A stretch of 25,584 nucleotides of DNA from a virus, in IMG/VR virus record IMGVR_UViG_3300030060_007136, positions 1-25,584 of that record, one strand, 5' to 3'. Numbering within the stretch: position 1 is the stretch's first letter; each line of letters begins with the position of its first letter. The notes below the pieces were generated by a model. It was not told the DNA's origin, made no database searches, and worked only from the letters and a program-made list of their open reading frames with translations. The translations under genes were made by a program, and so were the position numbers. Shown in pieces: positions 15,501 through 24,023 of this stretch.

Positions 15501-18500
15501 GAACACATACTTTTCAAGATCCACCCATTTCTATTGACATTAGTGGAAGACAAGGTATATCAACTGACAATGCAAGTGCAACTCCAGTAATACGTGGTGA
15601 CATATTAGGGGTGCATGTGAGTGAGAAAGGAAGCGATTTTGGATCGACTGTAATAAATGACAATTACAAACCATTTATCAACATCGTGGTTGGGAAGAAA
15701 GCATTCCTACAACCATTTATTGTTGATGGGGGTGTAGATCAAATAATTGTAAAAGACGGTGGTGAAAATTTCTTTAGCACCCCTGATATTATTATCACTG
15801 GAGATGGCACAGGTTGTAAAGTAAAAGCAAATGTGTCAAATGGTAAGATAATAAGCATCAATGTCATAGACAAAGGTAAAGGTTATAATCAACTTACTAC
15901 CACTGCAAGAGCAATTACACCTGGCGAAGGAGCAATATTCTCTAGTGTGATTAAGTCATGGACAATTAATCAAGTAGAGAGATATGCTAAATTTGGTGAT
16001 GTTAAAGATGATGATGGTTTTCTTGAGACACCTAGAGACAAAGATTTAGGTAATCCATATGTAAATTATTACATTCCAAGAAATCTAAGGAACTTCTTAG
16101 GTGATGTGGGACAGGATCATTCACCGATTGTTGGTTGGGCGTATGACGGTAATCCAATTTACGGACCTTTCGCCATAGTTGATGGTAATAAAAAGTATAT
16201 TGAATCAAGTTATCGTAAATTAGCTGGTCAAAGAGTTGACGGACCTAATATCAGTATCTACCCTGCTGGATTTTTCATAGAAGATTTTACATATGTTGAG
16301 GGCACAGGTGATCTTGATGAGCATAATGGAAGATTTGCTCCTACACCTGAGTATCCAAATGGTGTATATGCTTACTACACCACAGTCGAACCTATACAAG
16401 TCAACAATGCCAATAGTCCTTTTGATGGTGTTAGGACTCCTTTGTTCCCTTACATAATAGGAGAATCTTACTACTCAACTTTAGATAAATTCAACACTGC
16501 ATTTGAATCGACTCAAGATTTAGATCCAATATCATTAGGTTTTGTTAGAAATACGCAAGCATACAATATTAATGAATATGATTTTGTGCCCAATGCCAAC
16601 AAAAATACAAATATTATCTCTAAGATAACAAAAACAAAAAATGGGTTTGTTGATAGAATTGAAATCGTAACTTCAGGTAAAGATTACAATGTGGGAGATA
16701 AATTAGTATTTGATAATAGTATTACTGGTGGTTTTGGTGCTATAGGTCAGGTAAATTTTATTGAAGGACCTGGCATAAGCACTATCACATCAACCATTAC
16801 AGAGATTGATGATATCGTGTTGATATCAAATGGTGACACTGTGACTGGAATACACACAGGTCCTCACAATCTTGCTAATAATGCCTTCGTAGAGGTGATA
16901 GGTATATCTACTTCAACACACACAAATCTCACAACACAATCAAGAATAAAGGTAAAGACTGTAAGATCTGGGATTGGTATGAGTATGGGCACCAGTGCTG
17001 CAACTGGATTGACCACAAGTGTATTATTAAGTGAGTGGTTACCTGATGTTATAAAAGATTATAAGTTCAAAATAAATGATTTAGTTAAGATTGAGAATGA
17101 ACAACTAAAGATTTATAACTTCGATTTCAATAATAATAGAGTAGAATTCCTTAGAGCACAGAATGGCACAACTGGTGTCGCTCATTCATTTGGAACAGAA
17201 CTGACAAGAATAGAAAATGAATTTACTTACGCACTTGAAAATCCTGTCAATCTAAACACACCAGAAGATGAAATTTATTATTTCAATGCCGAAACGTCTG
17301 TAGGGACAGGTAATACTTTTGGTGTAGGAATCGGCACCACAGTCACAGTAGCTGGGAGAGGTGGTAATCAAACAACATCATTCTTTGGCAACGAGACAAA
17401 GGACATATTCATACCAACAAGATCATTCTACTTACCAAATCATTCATTTCAAACTGGAGATAAGGTAGAGTACAATCCTGGTGCTGGTACATCGATAAGA
17501 TATCAAACAGATGCAATGAAACGTGTCAGCACATCATTCACTGCTCCGATGCCATCTGAGTTATTTTTACAAGTTATTGACAGAAATCTAGTTGGAGTTG
17601 TGACTACAAGAACTGGTATAGGATCTGACTTACAGAGGGTCATGCTTAGTGCAAATGCAGGTATAGGAAACACACATTTCTTTAAGACCAAAAAAGATGT
17701 AGTTACAGGAACTTTAAGAATTATAGAGGTGACAGCAACTTCAAATAATCATACATTTGAAAGGAATGATGTAATTGATCTCACTGTAGTGTCATCTGCA
17801 ACAAGTTCAGTTACAGCAGTATACGATCCTGGCACAAGGTTCGTGAGCATAGGTTCATCTGTAAACCCACCTATATCATTGACAATCGGTGATACTTTGG
17901 AAATAGACACTTCAAGCGTGTCTCTTGAGAATACAAAATTATTATTTTTCTTAGATCAAGATTACAATAAACCTTTTGTTGGCACTGGTAAATCTGCGAT
18001 TGAAGTTATTAATAGTGGTATACCTGGCAATGCAGGTTCTAAAACATCTATACATTTTACTACTAGAGTTCCTGATGTGCTCTACTATAAATTCTTACCA
18101 CTTCAAAATACAAAAATTATTGAAATCAATAAGGAGATAAAAAATTATTCTAAGGTATTTGTAAACAAGAGTAAATTTACTGGTGCACACACTATCCTAT
18201 CTAAGGATACAAATACTTTTAGTTGGAATTTATTCACTGTCCCTGAACGTGTGGGGTACTCTAGCGAATCAAGTTTATCTTACATCACTAATTCAAAAAA
18301 TGTCAAGGGTGGTGTAGCAAGTGTTCTATTGCAGGGAACTGGTTATGATTACAAGGATATACCCCAAGTATCTGTCGCATCAACCACAGGATCCTCAGCT
18401 AATCTCAAAGCGTTTGGAAGAGACATAGGAAAAATAGATGAAGTAAGAATGGTAGAGACAGGTTATGATTATCCATCTGATCTAACATTACAACCACAAG

Positions 18501-20860
18501 CTTCTGTTCAACAAATAATAAATTTGAAGGACAATTTTGCAGTTGACAGTGTAGCGATTACATCAACTGGAAAAAATTACCTTACACCTCCAAATTTTGT
18601 AGTTTACAATAGTAAAACAAATTCAGTAAATGAAAATCCAAAATTTGAGGCAGAAATCAAAGGTGGATCAGTTGCAAATGTCAAGGTAATAACTGGTGGT
18701 GGAAATCTAAGCACTGGTGATGTTGAACTACTTGCAATTAATAATTCAAATGGTGTTGGTATAATAAGTGCCACATACAATGATCCTAATGTAACTCTTA
18801 GATTACAAACTCCTCTTACAGGTTTCAATACAGATGTGCCAATGCCATTTGATATTGGTGATAAAGTGTTTGTAGAAAATGTTGGCGTGAGCACAGGAAA
18901 TGGGTACAATTCATCTGATTTTGGATATAAAACATTTACACTTACAGGAATAGATACTGCTTTTGGCAATTTGAACGGAGCAACGATAACCTATGTTGTT
19001 GACAAAGATCCTGGTTTACATGATTTTGGAAAGTTTGGAACAGTTACTAAAGATGAAGATATTGCTAAATTTGAGGTAACACTTATTGAAAGCACATTTC
19101 TAAATGGCGAACCAGTTGTATCATCTTCAGGAAAAGAAGCAAATGTTGTTATTGGTAAGGGCAAAACCAGAAATGTACTGAGGGTAGACACCTTAGTAGG
19201 ATTCAATACAGGTGATGTTATTACTGGTAAATTTTCTAAAGCAGGTGGTACTATAGATTCAACCATAGAATATACAGGTCATTTTACTCTTGATACATCT
19301 ACAGAAAAATCATTTGGTTGGGAGAGAGATACAGGAAAATTAAATGATTTCTATCAGAGAGTACAAGATAATGATTACTATCAACATTTTTCATATTCAC
19401 TTAAAAGTTTTGTTGGAATCAACAGTTGGAGTGAACCTGTAGATTCTCTTGCACATATAGCAGGGTTCAAAAAACACTCAGATTTATTAATCAATTCTGT
19501 TCCTGTTGTTGCACCTCAACCATCTGGTATATCATCAGGTACAGGTAATGTTATTATTATTGATGCAGAAGCATCGTTACTTGAGACACCTAATTTTGAT
19601 TTAGTGAGTGAAAATACAAATGTTGATGAGGATATTTCAGATGAAGTAAGATTTAAATCAGGTAGATTTGGTGATGCAATAATTTGCTCAACTAATAGAG
19701 TATTGAGCATAGATGATTTGAGTCCTCAATTTTACTCAGACCCAAACCTTGTCAGATCTGTGGAACTTGATACCTTTGACATGATTACAGGAGGACCTGG
19801 TGGTGATGGTATCAATGCTATCAAATACTATGCACAGGTTGTGCTTGATACGACACAAGACACATCTTTCAATATGACTCAATATACTGAATTTGTTGTG
19901 TTCCATGATGGCACTGATGCATTTATCAACAACTACTCAGAACTTAGTGATGCTGATGATTTAGGTGAATTTATGACTGAAACAAACGGTCCTCTTGCAA
20001 GTGTATCGTTTGTGCCAAATAATTCATCATTTAGTTATGATGTCACATTCCATAAAGAAATACTCACAAATGCTGTGGGCGTAGCGTCAACATCATTTGG
20101 ATTCCAAGAATATAAAGGTAAAACACTTGCACTGAATGTATTTGGATCATCAGTGGTACAGGAAGTTGATGCGATTGATGCCACACTATACAAATCTGGC
20201 AGCATACTTGTTGCAGCAAGAGGACCTCTTGGTGAGAAGGAAATAGATGAATTTACGTGGTTAGCGAAGGGTTCTAATAATGTTGTTTTCACTAATTTTG
20301 GTAAGATGGATGCTGATACGGATGTTGGTCAATTCCAAATCAATATGTTGAGTAATGTATTGAAGTTAAGACATACATCACCAGTGGGTATGGCGGTGAC
20401 AGTGACAGCATTCTCAAGATCAGTGGGAGTAGCACAAACTCATGGTAACACTAGTATTACAGGATCATACGTCATCGGTGATACTGAGTTAGATGGTTCA
20501 TTTACAAATATTGTTGCGAGTGGATCACCCACACAACAAGTAATATCAACTAAAGCATACGCTAATTATACTACTTGTAGATTTCATGTAGAAATACACA
20601 ACACTACTGATGACAAATATTCAGTGTTTATAGTGGGTGCAAATTCATTTGGTGGGAATGCATCATTCAACAAATACAATAACCTATTCACAGATGATAG
20701 TGAAAAACGTAATATGGCAAATACTGACATACATATTACAGGAACTAATACACAATTACGTTTCTTACCAGTTGCAAATAAGGCATACACGGTAAGAGTA
20801 GCTGAACTCAAAATTGACAAACCAGATTCAGTAGCAAGCGATCAAACTTACAACCTATAA
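12587..20860 (+). CDS. Giant baseplate/tail structural protein with YHYH-type domain (gp7 slot)
   Basis: 2757 residues. The first 240 or so residues form an alpha-rich head: LLGDFLKQYYISQEYQGG, then FLRKLKRQVLSGFAERKLD and KDFYKSKGTEEAFKILFGALY. This type of head is seen in phage baseplate proteins that dock to the wedge. The rest is beta-rich. Modules of the kind H-G/N-F..GD.V.Y...YFV.KI..D.F.LS occur near 555-640, 794-875 and 911-978. Modules of the kind V.N.G.DY..PP...V lie near 697-762, 1046-1111 and 1912-2010. A YHYH-type domain spans about 1175-1290, with VGWAYDGNPIYGPF, DEHNGRFAPTPEYPNGVYAY and LFPYIIG. Position between gp6 and gp8 matches T4 gp7, but the length is over twice that of gp7 and I see no clear sequence match to it. 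It is coupled to gp6 and to the next gene by TAATG. Confidence 0.8.
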   Translation: MIQTSLTKVKIHEIIESQIPEVIDEQNPLLGDFLKQYYISQEYQGGAIDIAENLVEYKSLDFLNTENLIGFTSVSQYVEARSDVIYVDSTEGWPNQYGLLKIDNEIITYTGIGSTSFEGCVRGFSGIENNNRTNQPEYLTFTNTGVGTHGVDARVHNLSNTFLTEFLRKLKRQVLSGFAERKLDEKLNQSNFLRQSKDFYKSKGTEEAFKILFGALYAEKVEMIQPSKFIISPSDADYIVNDVLLCELISGNPLKISGQSLAQETTPLQTSGSIYNVERSIIGGKTYYKIAISKGTTFGKFQQVGKTFLTQSSPVGSTVLNVDSTIGFGATGSIEFEDRILTYNAKSLTQFRDISPLTSPCGIGSTVKFGIVATSYEDGDIKLPVEFNVLGVLNEFVGSAINQQEDSVINVSQLGKIERELEYNTWIYNTASTYAVETFLLRNTNNYDFTLTAKEFSLYVGDQIEVIDTIDSSNIFVGSITFVYDDDNEFSISVNVPTLDNNRKYFIRRILKLQGDITADVQNTYSQFGVPYVASNSLPHWPIDPQTRVRTFSNAGISTTQVEINLPDHNFHDGDLVVYSSSGIGTLTNLNEGEAYYIKKIDSSTVKLAYTGENVRRGQFITAFFGNDIGVTTSHTLTPFSIFGNEIGGQKLLRKFDKPEFGDREKTVQGGVGLFVNGVEAYSYKSSDIVYFGPLQSVEVLNRGTDYDIVTPPRLSVTQDGHTGVGASVIAQVEGKLREVLVDNEGLDYEEIPTVKISGGNNTTAVIKAKMKTVHHTVEFDATSSGGVVNTATDRFVFTKPHGLKDAEEIIYDVNGSSAIGIGVTPGSLVDTAPYFVVKIDDFQIHLSESKTKALAGIGTIDLSTNGGGLQRFQTIARRQKVDKILVEDEGSFKNRELRTISGINTFTDTINIPSHGFNNSEIVKYSSDTSVIGGLTNNAEYFVDKINDDSFRLSNNKELSSYITLRNDGLGTHTFQDPPISIDISGRQGISTDNASATPVIRGDILGVHVSEKGSDFGSTVINDNYKPFINIVVGKKAFLQPFIVDGGVDQIIVKDGGENFFSTPDIIITGDGTGCKVKANVSNGKIISINVIDKGKGYNQLTTTARAITPGEGAIFSSVIKSWTINQVERYAKFGDVKDDDGFLETPRDKDLGNPYVNYYIPRNLRNFLGDVGQDHSPIVGWAYDGNPIYGPFAIVDGNKKYIESSYRKLAGQRVDGPNISIYPAGFFIEDFTYVEGTGDLDEHNGRFAPTPEYPNGVYAYYTTVEPIQVNNANSPFDGVRTPLFPYIIGESYYSTLDKFNTAFESTQDLDPISLGFVRNTQAYNINEYDFVPNANKNTNIISKITKTKNGFVDRIEIVTSGKDYNVGDKLVFDNSITGGFGAIGQVNFIEGPGISTITSTITEIDDIVLISNGDTVTGIHTGPHNLANNAFVEVIGISTSTHTNLTTQSRIKVKTVRSGIGMSMGTSAATGLTTSVLLSEWLPDVIKDYKFKINDLVKIENEQLKIYNFDFNNNRVEFLRAQNGTTGVAHSFGTELTRIENEFTYALENPVNLNTPEDEIYYFNAETSVGTGNTFGVGIGTTVTVAGRGGNQTTSFFGNETKDIFIPTRSFYLPNHSFQTGDKVEYNPGAGTSIRYQTDAMKRVSTSFTAPMPSELFLQVIDRNLVGVVTTRTGIGSDLQRVMLSANAGIGNTHFFKTKKDVVTGTLRIIEVTATSNNHTFERNDVIDLTVVSSATSSVTAVYDPGTRFVSIGSSVNPPISLTIGDTLEIDTSSVSLENTKLLFFLDQDYNKPFVGTGKSAIEVINSGIPGNAGSKTSIHFTTRVPDVLYYKFLPLQNTKIIEINKEIKNYSKVFVNKSKFTGAHTILSKDTNTFSWNLFTVPERVGYSSESSLSYITNSKNVKGGVASVLLQGTGYDYKDIPQVSVASTTGSSANLKAFGRDIGKIDEVRMVETGYDYPSDLTLQPQASVQQIINLKDNFAVDSVAITSTGKNYLTPPNFVVYNSKTNSVNENPKFEAEIKGGSVANVKVITGGGNLSTGDVELLAINNSNGVGIISATYNDPNVTLRLQTPLTGFNTDVPMPFDIGDKVFVENVGVSTGNGYNSSDFGYKTFTLTGIDTAFGNLNGATITYVVDKDPGLHDFGKFGTVTKDEDIAKFEVTLIESTFLNGEPVVSSSGKEANVVIGKGKTRNVLRVDTLVGFNTGDVITGKFSKAGGTIDSTIEYTGHFTLDTSTEKSFGWERDTGKLNDFYQRVQDNDYYQHFSYSLKSFVGINSWSEPVDSLAHIAGFKKHSDLLINSVPVVAPQPSGISSGTGNVIIIDAEASLLETPNFDLVSENTNVDEDISDEVRFKSGRFGDAIICSTNRVLSIDDLSPQFYSDPNLVRSVELDTFDMITGGPGGDGINAIKYYAQVVLDTTQDTSFNMTQYTEFVVFHDGTDAFINNYSELSDADDLGEFMTETNGPLASVSFVPNNSSFSYDVTFHKEILTNAVGVASTSFGFQEYKGKTLALNVFGSSVVQEVDAIDATLYKSGSILVAARGPLGEKEIDEFTWLAKGSNNVVFTNFGKMDADTDVGQFQINMLSNVLKLRHTSPVGMAVTVTAFSRSVGVAQTHGNTSITGSYVIGDTELDGSFTNIVASGSPTQQVISTKAYANYTTCRFHVEIHNTTDDKYSVFIVGANSFGGNASFNKYNNLFTDDSEKRNMANTDIHITGTNTQLRFLPVANKAYTVRVAELKIDKPDSVASDQTYNL

Positions 20861-23800
20861 TGTCTTTTCAATTAGCATCAGTCAATAAACAATTCAATAC
20901 TCAAAGTGAAAGTTTTCAAAGGTCGTTCAACCTAACTCATCAGGGTGATCCTATATTTTCACACGAGTTTGATGCCAGTTCAAGTACAAATGTTCTTTTA
21001 GGTTCTGATACACTTGTAATAAAAAATCATTTTTATGTCACTGGTGAGGAATTGACATATGATACGGGAGGTGGCACAGGGATAGGTATAGATCATACAA
21101 GTAGTGGTATTGGTGCTGACACATTATTACCATCATCTGTATTTGTTATCAAAGTTAGTGAAGATAAATTCAAACTGGCATCTACCAAGGCATTTGCCCT
21201 CTCAAACGATCCTATAGGATTGACCACAGTCGGTGTAGGTACAACACATAGATTTACTGCACAAAAACCTGATACTAAGTGTATTATATCAGTCGACAAT
21301 GTTATACAATCACCTCTAATAAGCATCACTGGAACAGCGACCACAACTGAAAATACAATGGTCAATCGTGAGGTAAGATTTGCTGATATTAGAGGATTCA
21401 AACAGTATGACATGATACAAATAGGAAATGAAATTCTTAGAATTCAAGTTATTGGTTTTGGTACAGAGTCAAATAATGTACTTTTAGATAGAGCGTGGAT
21501 GGGAACCACTGAAGAAGCACACTTAAATAATTCCACAGTAACTTTATTGCAAGGTGATTATAACATCAGACAAGACAAGATACATTTTGCAGATGTGCCT
21601 TTTGGTGGAACAAGACAATTTGTAGGTGTCTCATCTTTTAATGTTGATGTAACAACAAATAAATTTACTGCATTGACTGAAGTATTTGATACTGGCACAC
21701 AAGTAAAACTTAGATCTATTACTCCACCATCACCTCTAGTAGGTAACAGAGATTATTTCATAATAAAAAATGACAACAACAACTTTTCATTTGCAGAAAC
21801 AAAAGGAGATGCTCTTACTGGTGTTGGCATAACACTTACATCTGCAGGCATAGGAACACACAAACTACTTGTTGCTGACGTAGTGCAGGGAAGTGAGTTT
21901 CAGGGTAGGGCATTTACAAGATCAGATTATAGTGGTAACTTTTTGCTTGATGATTTAGCACCAAGTTTTACAGGTGTAGCAAAAACATTTACAATGACAA
22001 GTGGTGGATCGAATATAACAGGAATCAATACTGATTTTGGTGTTGTATTGATTAATAATGTATTTCAAAAACCAGAAACTGATTATGAATACTTAAGTAA
22101 TTCTGGCATTACATCAATAAGATTTACTGGTAATAATATTGAAGGCCAAACTGAAGTATACTCAACCTCTGATGTCAACGCTAATAGATTACCAAGAAGG
22201 GGTATCATATCTGGTTTGGGTAATTCTCAAGGTTTTGGATACCAACAAACAATTGCTGGTTTTGGTACAGCAGTTGTCTCTGGTTTTGGAACTATAACAG
22301 TGTCGATGGGATATACTGGTTCAGGTTATAGAGAAGCTGGCACTCAATTCCGTGTTAGAGTATTAGGTGGCAACCCTACAACTGCTGCAGCTGGCACATT
22401 CTCAGTGCAAGATGGTAGAATAAAAAAAGTCTTTATGGATAGTACGCCAGGTGTTGGTTACACATTTACAGATGTGCCATTACTTGAGTTTGATTCTCCT
22501 TATGGATATGATGACATCAAACTTATAAGTGCAAATACAGGTATAGGTGCATCTGTTTCCATCACAATTGGTGTAGGAGATAGTATCTCAGAATCAAACA
22601 TCATAAACACTGGATATGGTTTTACGGTTGGGGAGGTGCTTACTATAGCAGGTATTCCTACCAATTTCAGTGCTGGTACAAATTTTCAACCTGCAACCTT
22701 TACCGTCACTGAGACAAGTGATGATAAATTTTCAGGTTGGGTATTAGGTAAGTTTCAAATACTAGATGATTTTTCAGACGAATTTAATGGAAGTAAAAAA
22801 ATATTTACAATAACAGAAAATAATACACCAGTTAGCATTGAAAAGGCAACAGGTAATCTAATAAGTCTTGATGATGTCATCCTAATTTTTATAAATGACG
22901 TGCTTCAAAAACCTGGTGTTGCATATAAATTCAACGGTGGTACACAAATAGAATTTACAGAAGCACCTGCATTTGGATCATCGTTACAAGTTTTATTCTA
23001 TCGTGGCACAGACGCTGATGTGACTGAAGCGTCAGCAGTTGAAACAATAACTAAGGGTGACATTATTACATTACAAAGTGCACCTGAAAACAGATCAATA
23101 CTCAAACAAAATCCAAGAACTATAAGGGAGACCGTATCAAGAGACACTTTACAAACAACAATTTACAAAGCTCAGGGTATTAGTGCAACAAAGAGCACCC
23201 TCAGACCAGTTACGTGGAGAAAACAAGAGCATGATAAAGTTGTTGATGGTGCCATTGTAAGTAAAGCAAGAGGATTATATGCAGGTCAAATTTTCCCTGC
23301 CACTAGAATTATAGCTGACGTTGCTACAACTGACACTGTAGTGTATGGACAATCAGGAATAATAGGTTTTACAAAAACAGAGGATCCAAATACCTCAACT
23401 TTTGGTGTAAAAATCATTGACACTGATAAAGATAATAGTGGTTTTGGCACAACCACTTTTACAAACCCATATAAATCAATCTCTGGTGTGACAATGGTAG
23501 GTGACCATGGTGAGATAGTTGGAGTTGGTGTCACATCAAAAGGATTGCAATTAGATTTCTCCATACCATCAAATTCACCACTTAGAGAAAATAATCTTGG
23601 TGGTATCACAGAGACTGGTATAGGTACTGGTGACTACTTTGTTGTGAGTAGATCTAATGTATCCAGTGGAGGTATTTTGACTGCGAGAACAAGCAATGGT
23701 TCTGCTGTTGTTGGAATTGCAACCACATGTCTTGATGGCGTTTATCAAGTAAGTCATATAACCAGAGTTGGATCAACACAAACATTCCGTGTTCACACTG

Positions 23801-23988
23801 AACTTTCATCTGGTCATGGAGTAGTGGCGAGTGTAGGAAGTAGCGTCCTTGGTTCCTACTCATACGCTAAATTTACGACTGGAGCTGTAGGTTTAGCATT
23901 CACCGTGAATACCTTGAATGGTCTTACAGGATTATCTACTGCTCCACAAATCCAAAGAACAACTAAATTGTCACTGGATTACACATAA
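20860..23988 (+). CDS. Large beta-modular baseplate/tail structural protein (gp7 slot, second gene)
   Basis: 1042 residues, near the size of T4 gp7 (about 1030), but I cannot show homology to it. The N-terminus MSFQLASVNKQFNTQSESFQ has no signal peptide. It reuses modules of the preceding giant protein: FVIKVSEDKFKLASTKAFA...VGVGTTHRF (about 61-134) and NRDYFIIKNDNNNFSFAETKGDAL...GIGTHKL (about 261-337). Two copies of an adhesin-like unit follow, VVLINNVFQKPETDYEY (about 388) and ILIFINDVLQKPGVAYKF (about 671). The second unit continues to TEAPAFGSSLQVLFYRGT, a pattern common in phage tail-fibre and baseplate proteins. The GYTGSGYREAG region (about 484) is another G-GY module. The C-terminal third contains VGDHGEIVGVGV. 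It is probably a peripheral baseplate or fibre-attachment protein. Confidence 0.75.
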   Translation: MSFQLASVNKQFNTQSESFQRSFNLTHQGDPIFSHEFDASSSTNVLLGSDTLVIKNHFYVTGEELTYDTGGGTGIGIDHTSSGIGADTLLPSSVFVIKVSEDKFKLASTKAFALSNDPIGLTTVGVGTTHRFTAQKPDTKCIISVDNVIQSPLISITGTATTTENTMVNREVRFADIRGFKQYDMIQIGNEILRIQVIGFGTESNNVLLDRAWMGTTEEAHLNNSTVTLLQGDYNIRQDKIHFADVPFGGTRQFVGVSSFNVDVTTNKFTALTEVFDTGTQVKLRSITPPSPLVGNRDYFIIKNDNNNFSFAETKGDALTGVGITLTSAGIGTHKLLVADVVQGSEFQGRAFTRSDYSGNFLLDDLAPSFTGVAKTFTMTSGGSNITGINTDFGVVLINNVFQKPETDYEYLSNSGITSIRFTGNNIEGQTEVYSTSDVNANRLPRRGIISGLGNSQGFGYQQTIAGFGTAVVSGFGTITVSMGYTGSGYREAGTQFRVRVLGGNPTTAAAGTFSVQDGRIKKVFMDSTPGVGYTFTDVPLLEFDSPYGYDDIKLISANTGIGASVSITIGVGDSISESNIINTGYGFTVGEVLTIAGIPTNFSAGTNFQPATFTVTETSDDKFSGWVLGKFQILDDFSDEFNGSKKIFTITENNTPVSIEKATGNLISLDDVILIFINDVLQKPGVAYKFNGGTQIEFTEAPAFGSSLQVLFYRGTDADVTEASAVETITKGDIITLQSAPENRSILKQNPRTIRETVSRDTLQTTIYKAQGISATKSTLRPVTWRKQEHDKVVDGAIVSKARGLYAGQIFPATRIIADVATTDTVVYGQSGIIGFTKTEDPNTSTFGVKIIDTDKDNSGFGTTTFTNPYKSISGVTMVGDHGEIVGVGVTSKGLQLDFSIPSNSPLRENNLGGITETGIGTGDYFVVSRSNVSSGGILTARTSNGSAVVGIATTCLDGVYQVSHITRVGSTQTFRVHTELSSGHGVVASVGSSVLGSYSYAKFTTGAVGLAFTVNTLNGLTGLSTAPQIQRTTKLSLDYT

Positions 23989-23991
23989 ATA
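23984..23991 (+). promoter_or_regulatory. T4-like late promoter octamer before gp8
   Basis: CATAAATA, an exact NATAAATA match, spans the stop of the 1042-residue protein. Transcription from it would begin near 23997, about 27 bases before the gp8 ATG. It sits at the only intergenic gap in the structural block after gp25, which supports a real late promoter. Confidence 0.6.
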
Positions 23992-24023
23992 ACAATTACG
24001 AACTAAAATAGTTTGCAAAAATA

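Noticed and set aside
18604-18969. Minus-strand ORF of 121 codons inside the giant structural gene
   Set aside because: Pro/Ser/Val-rich antisense of a continuous 2757-codon frame. No motif and no start signal.
23286-23609. Minus-strand ORF of 107 codons inside the 1042-residue gene
   Set aside because: Antisense shadow with the same Pro/Ser/Val bias as other reverse frames of these beta-rich proteins.
24004-24018. Small AACT/AGTT stem between the 1042-residue gene and gp8
   Set aside because: Four A/T-rich pairs and no U-tract, too weak for a terminator.
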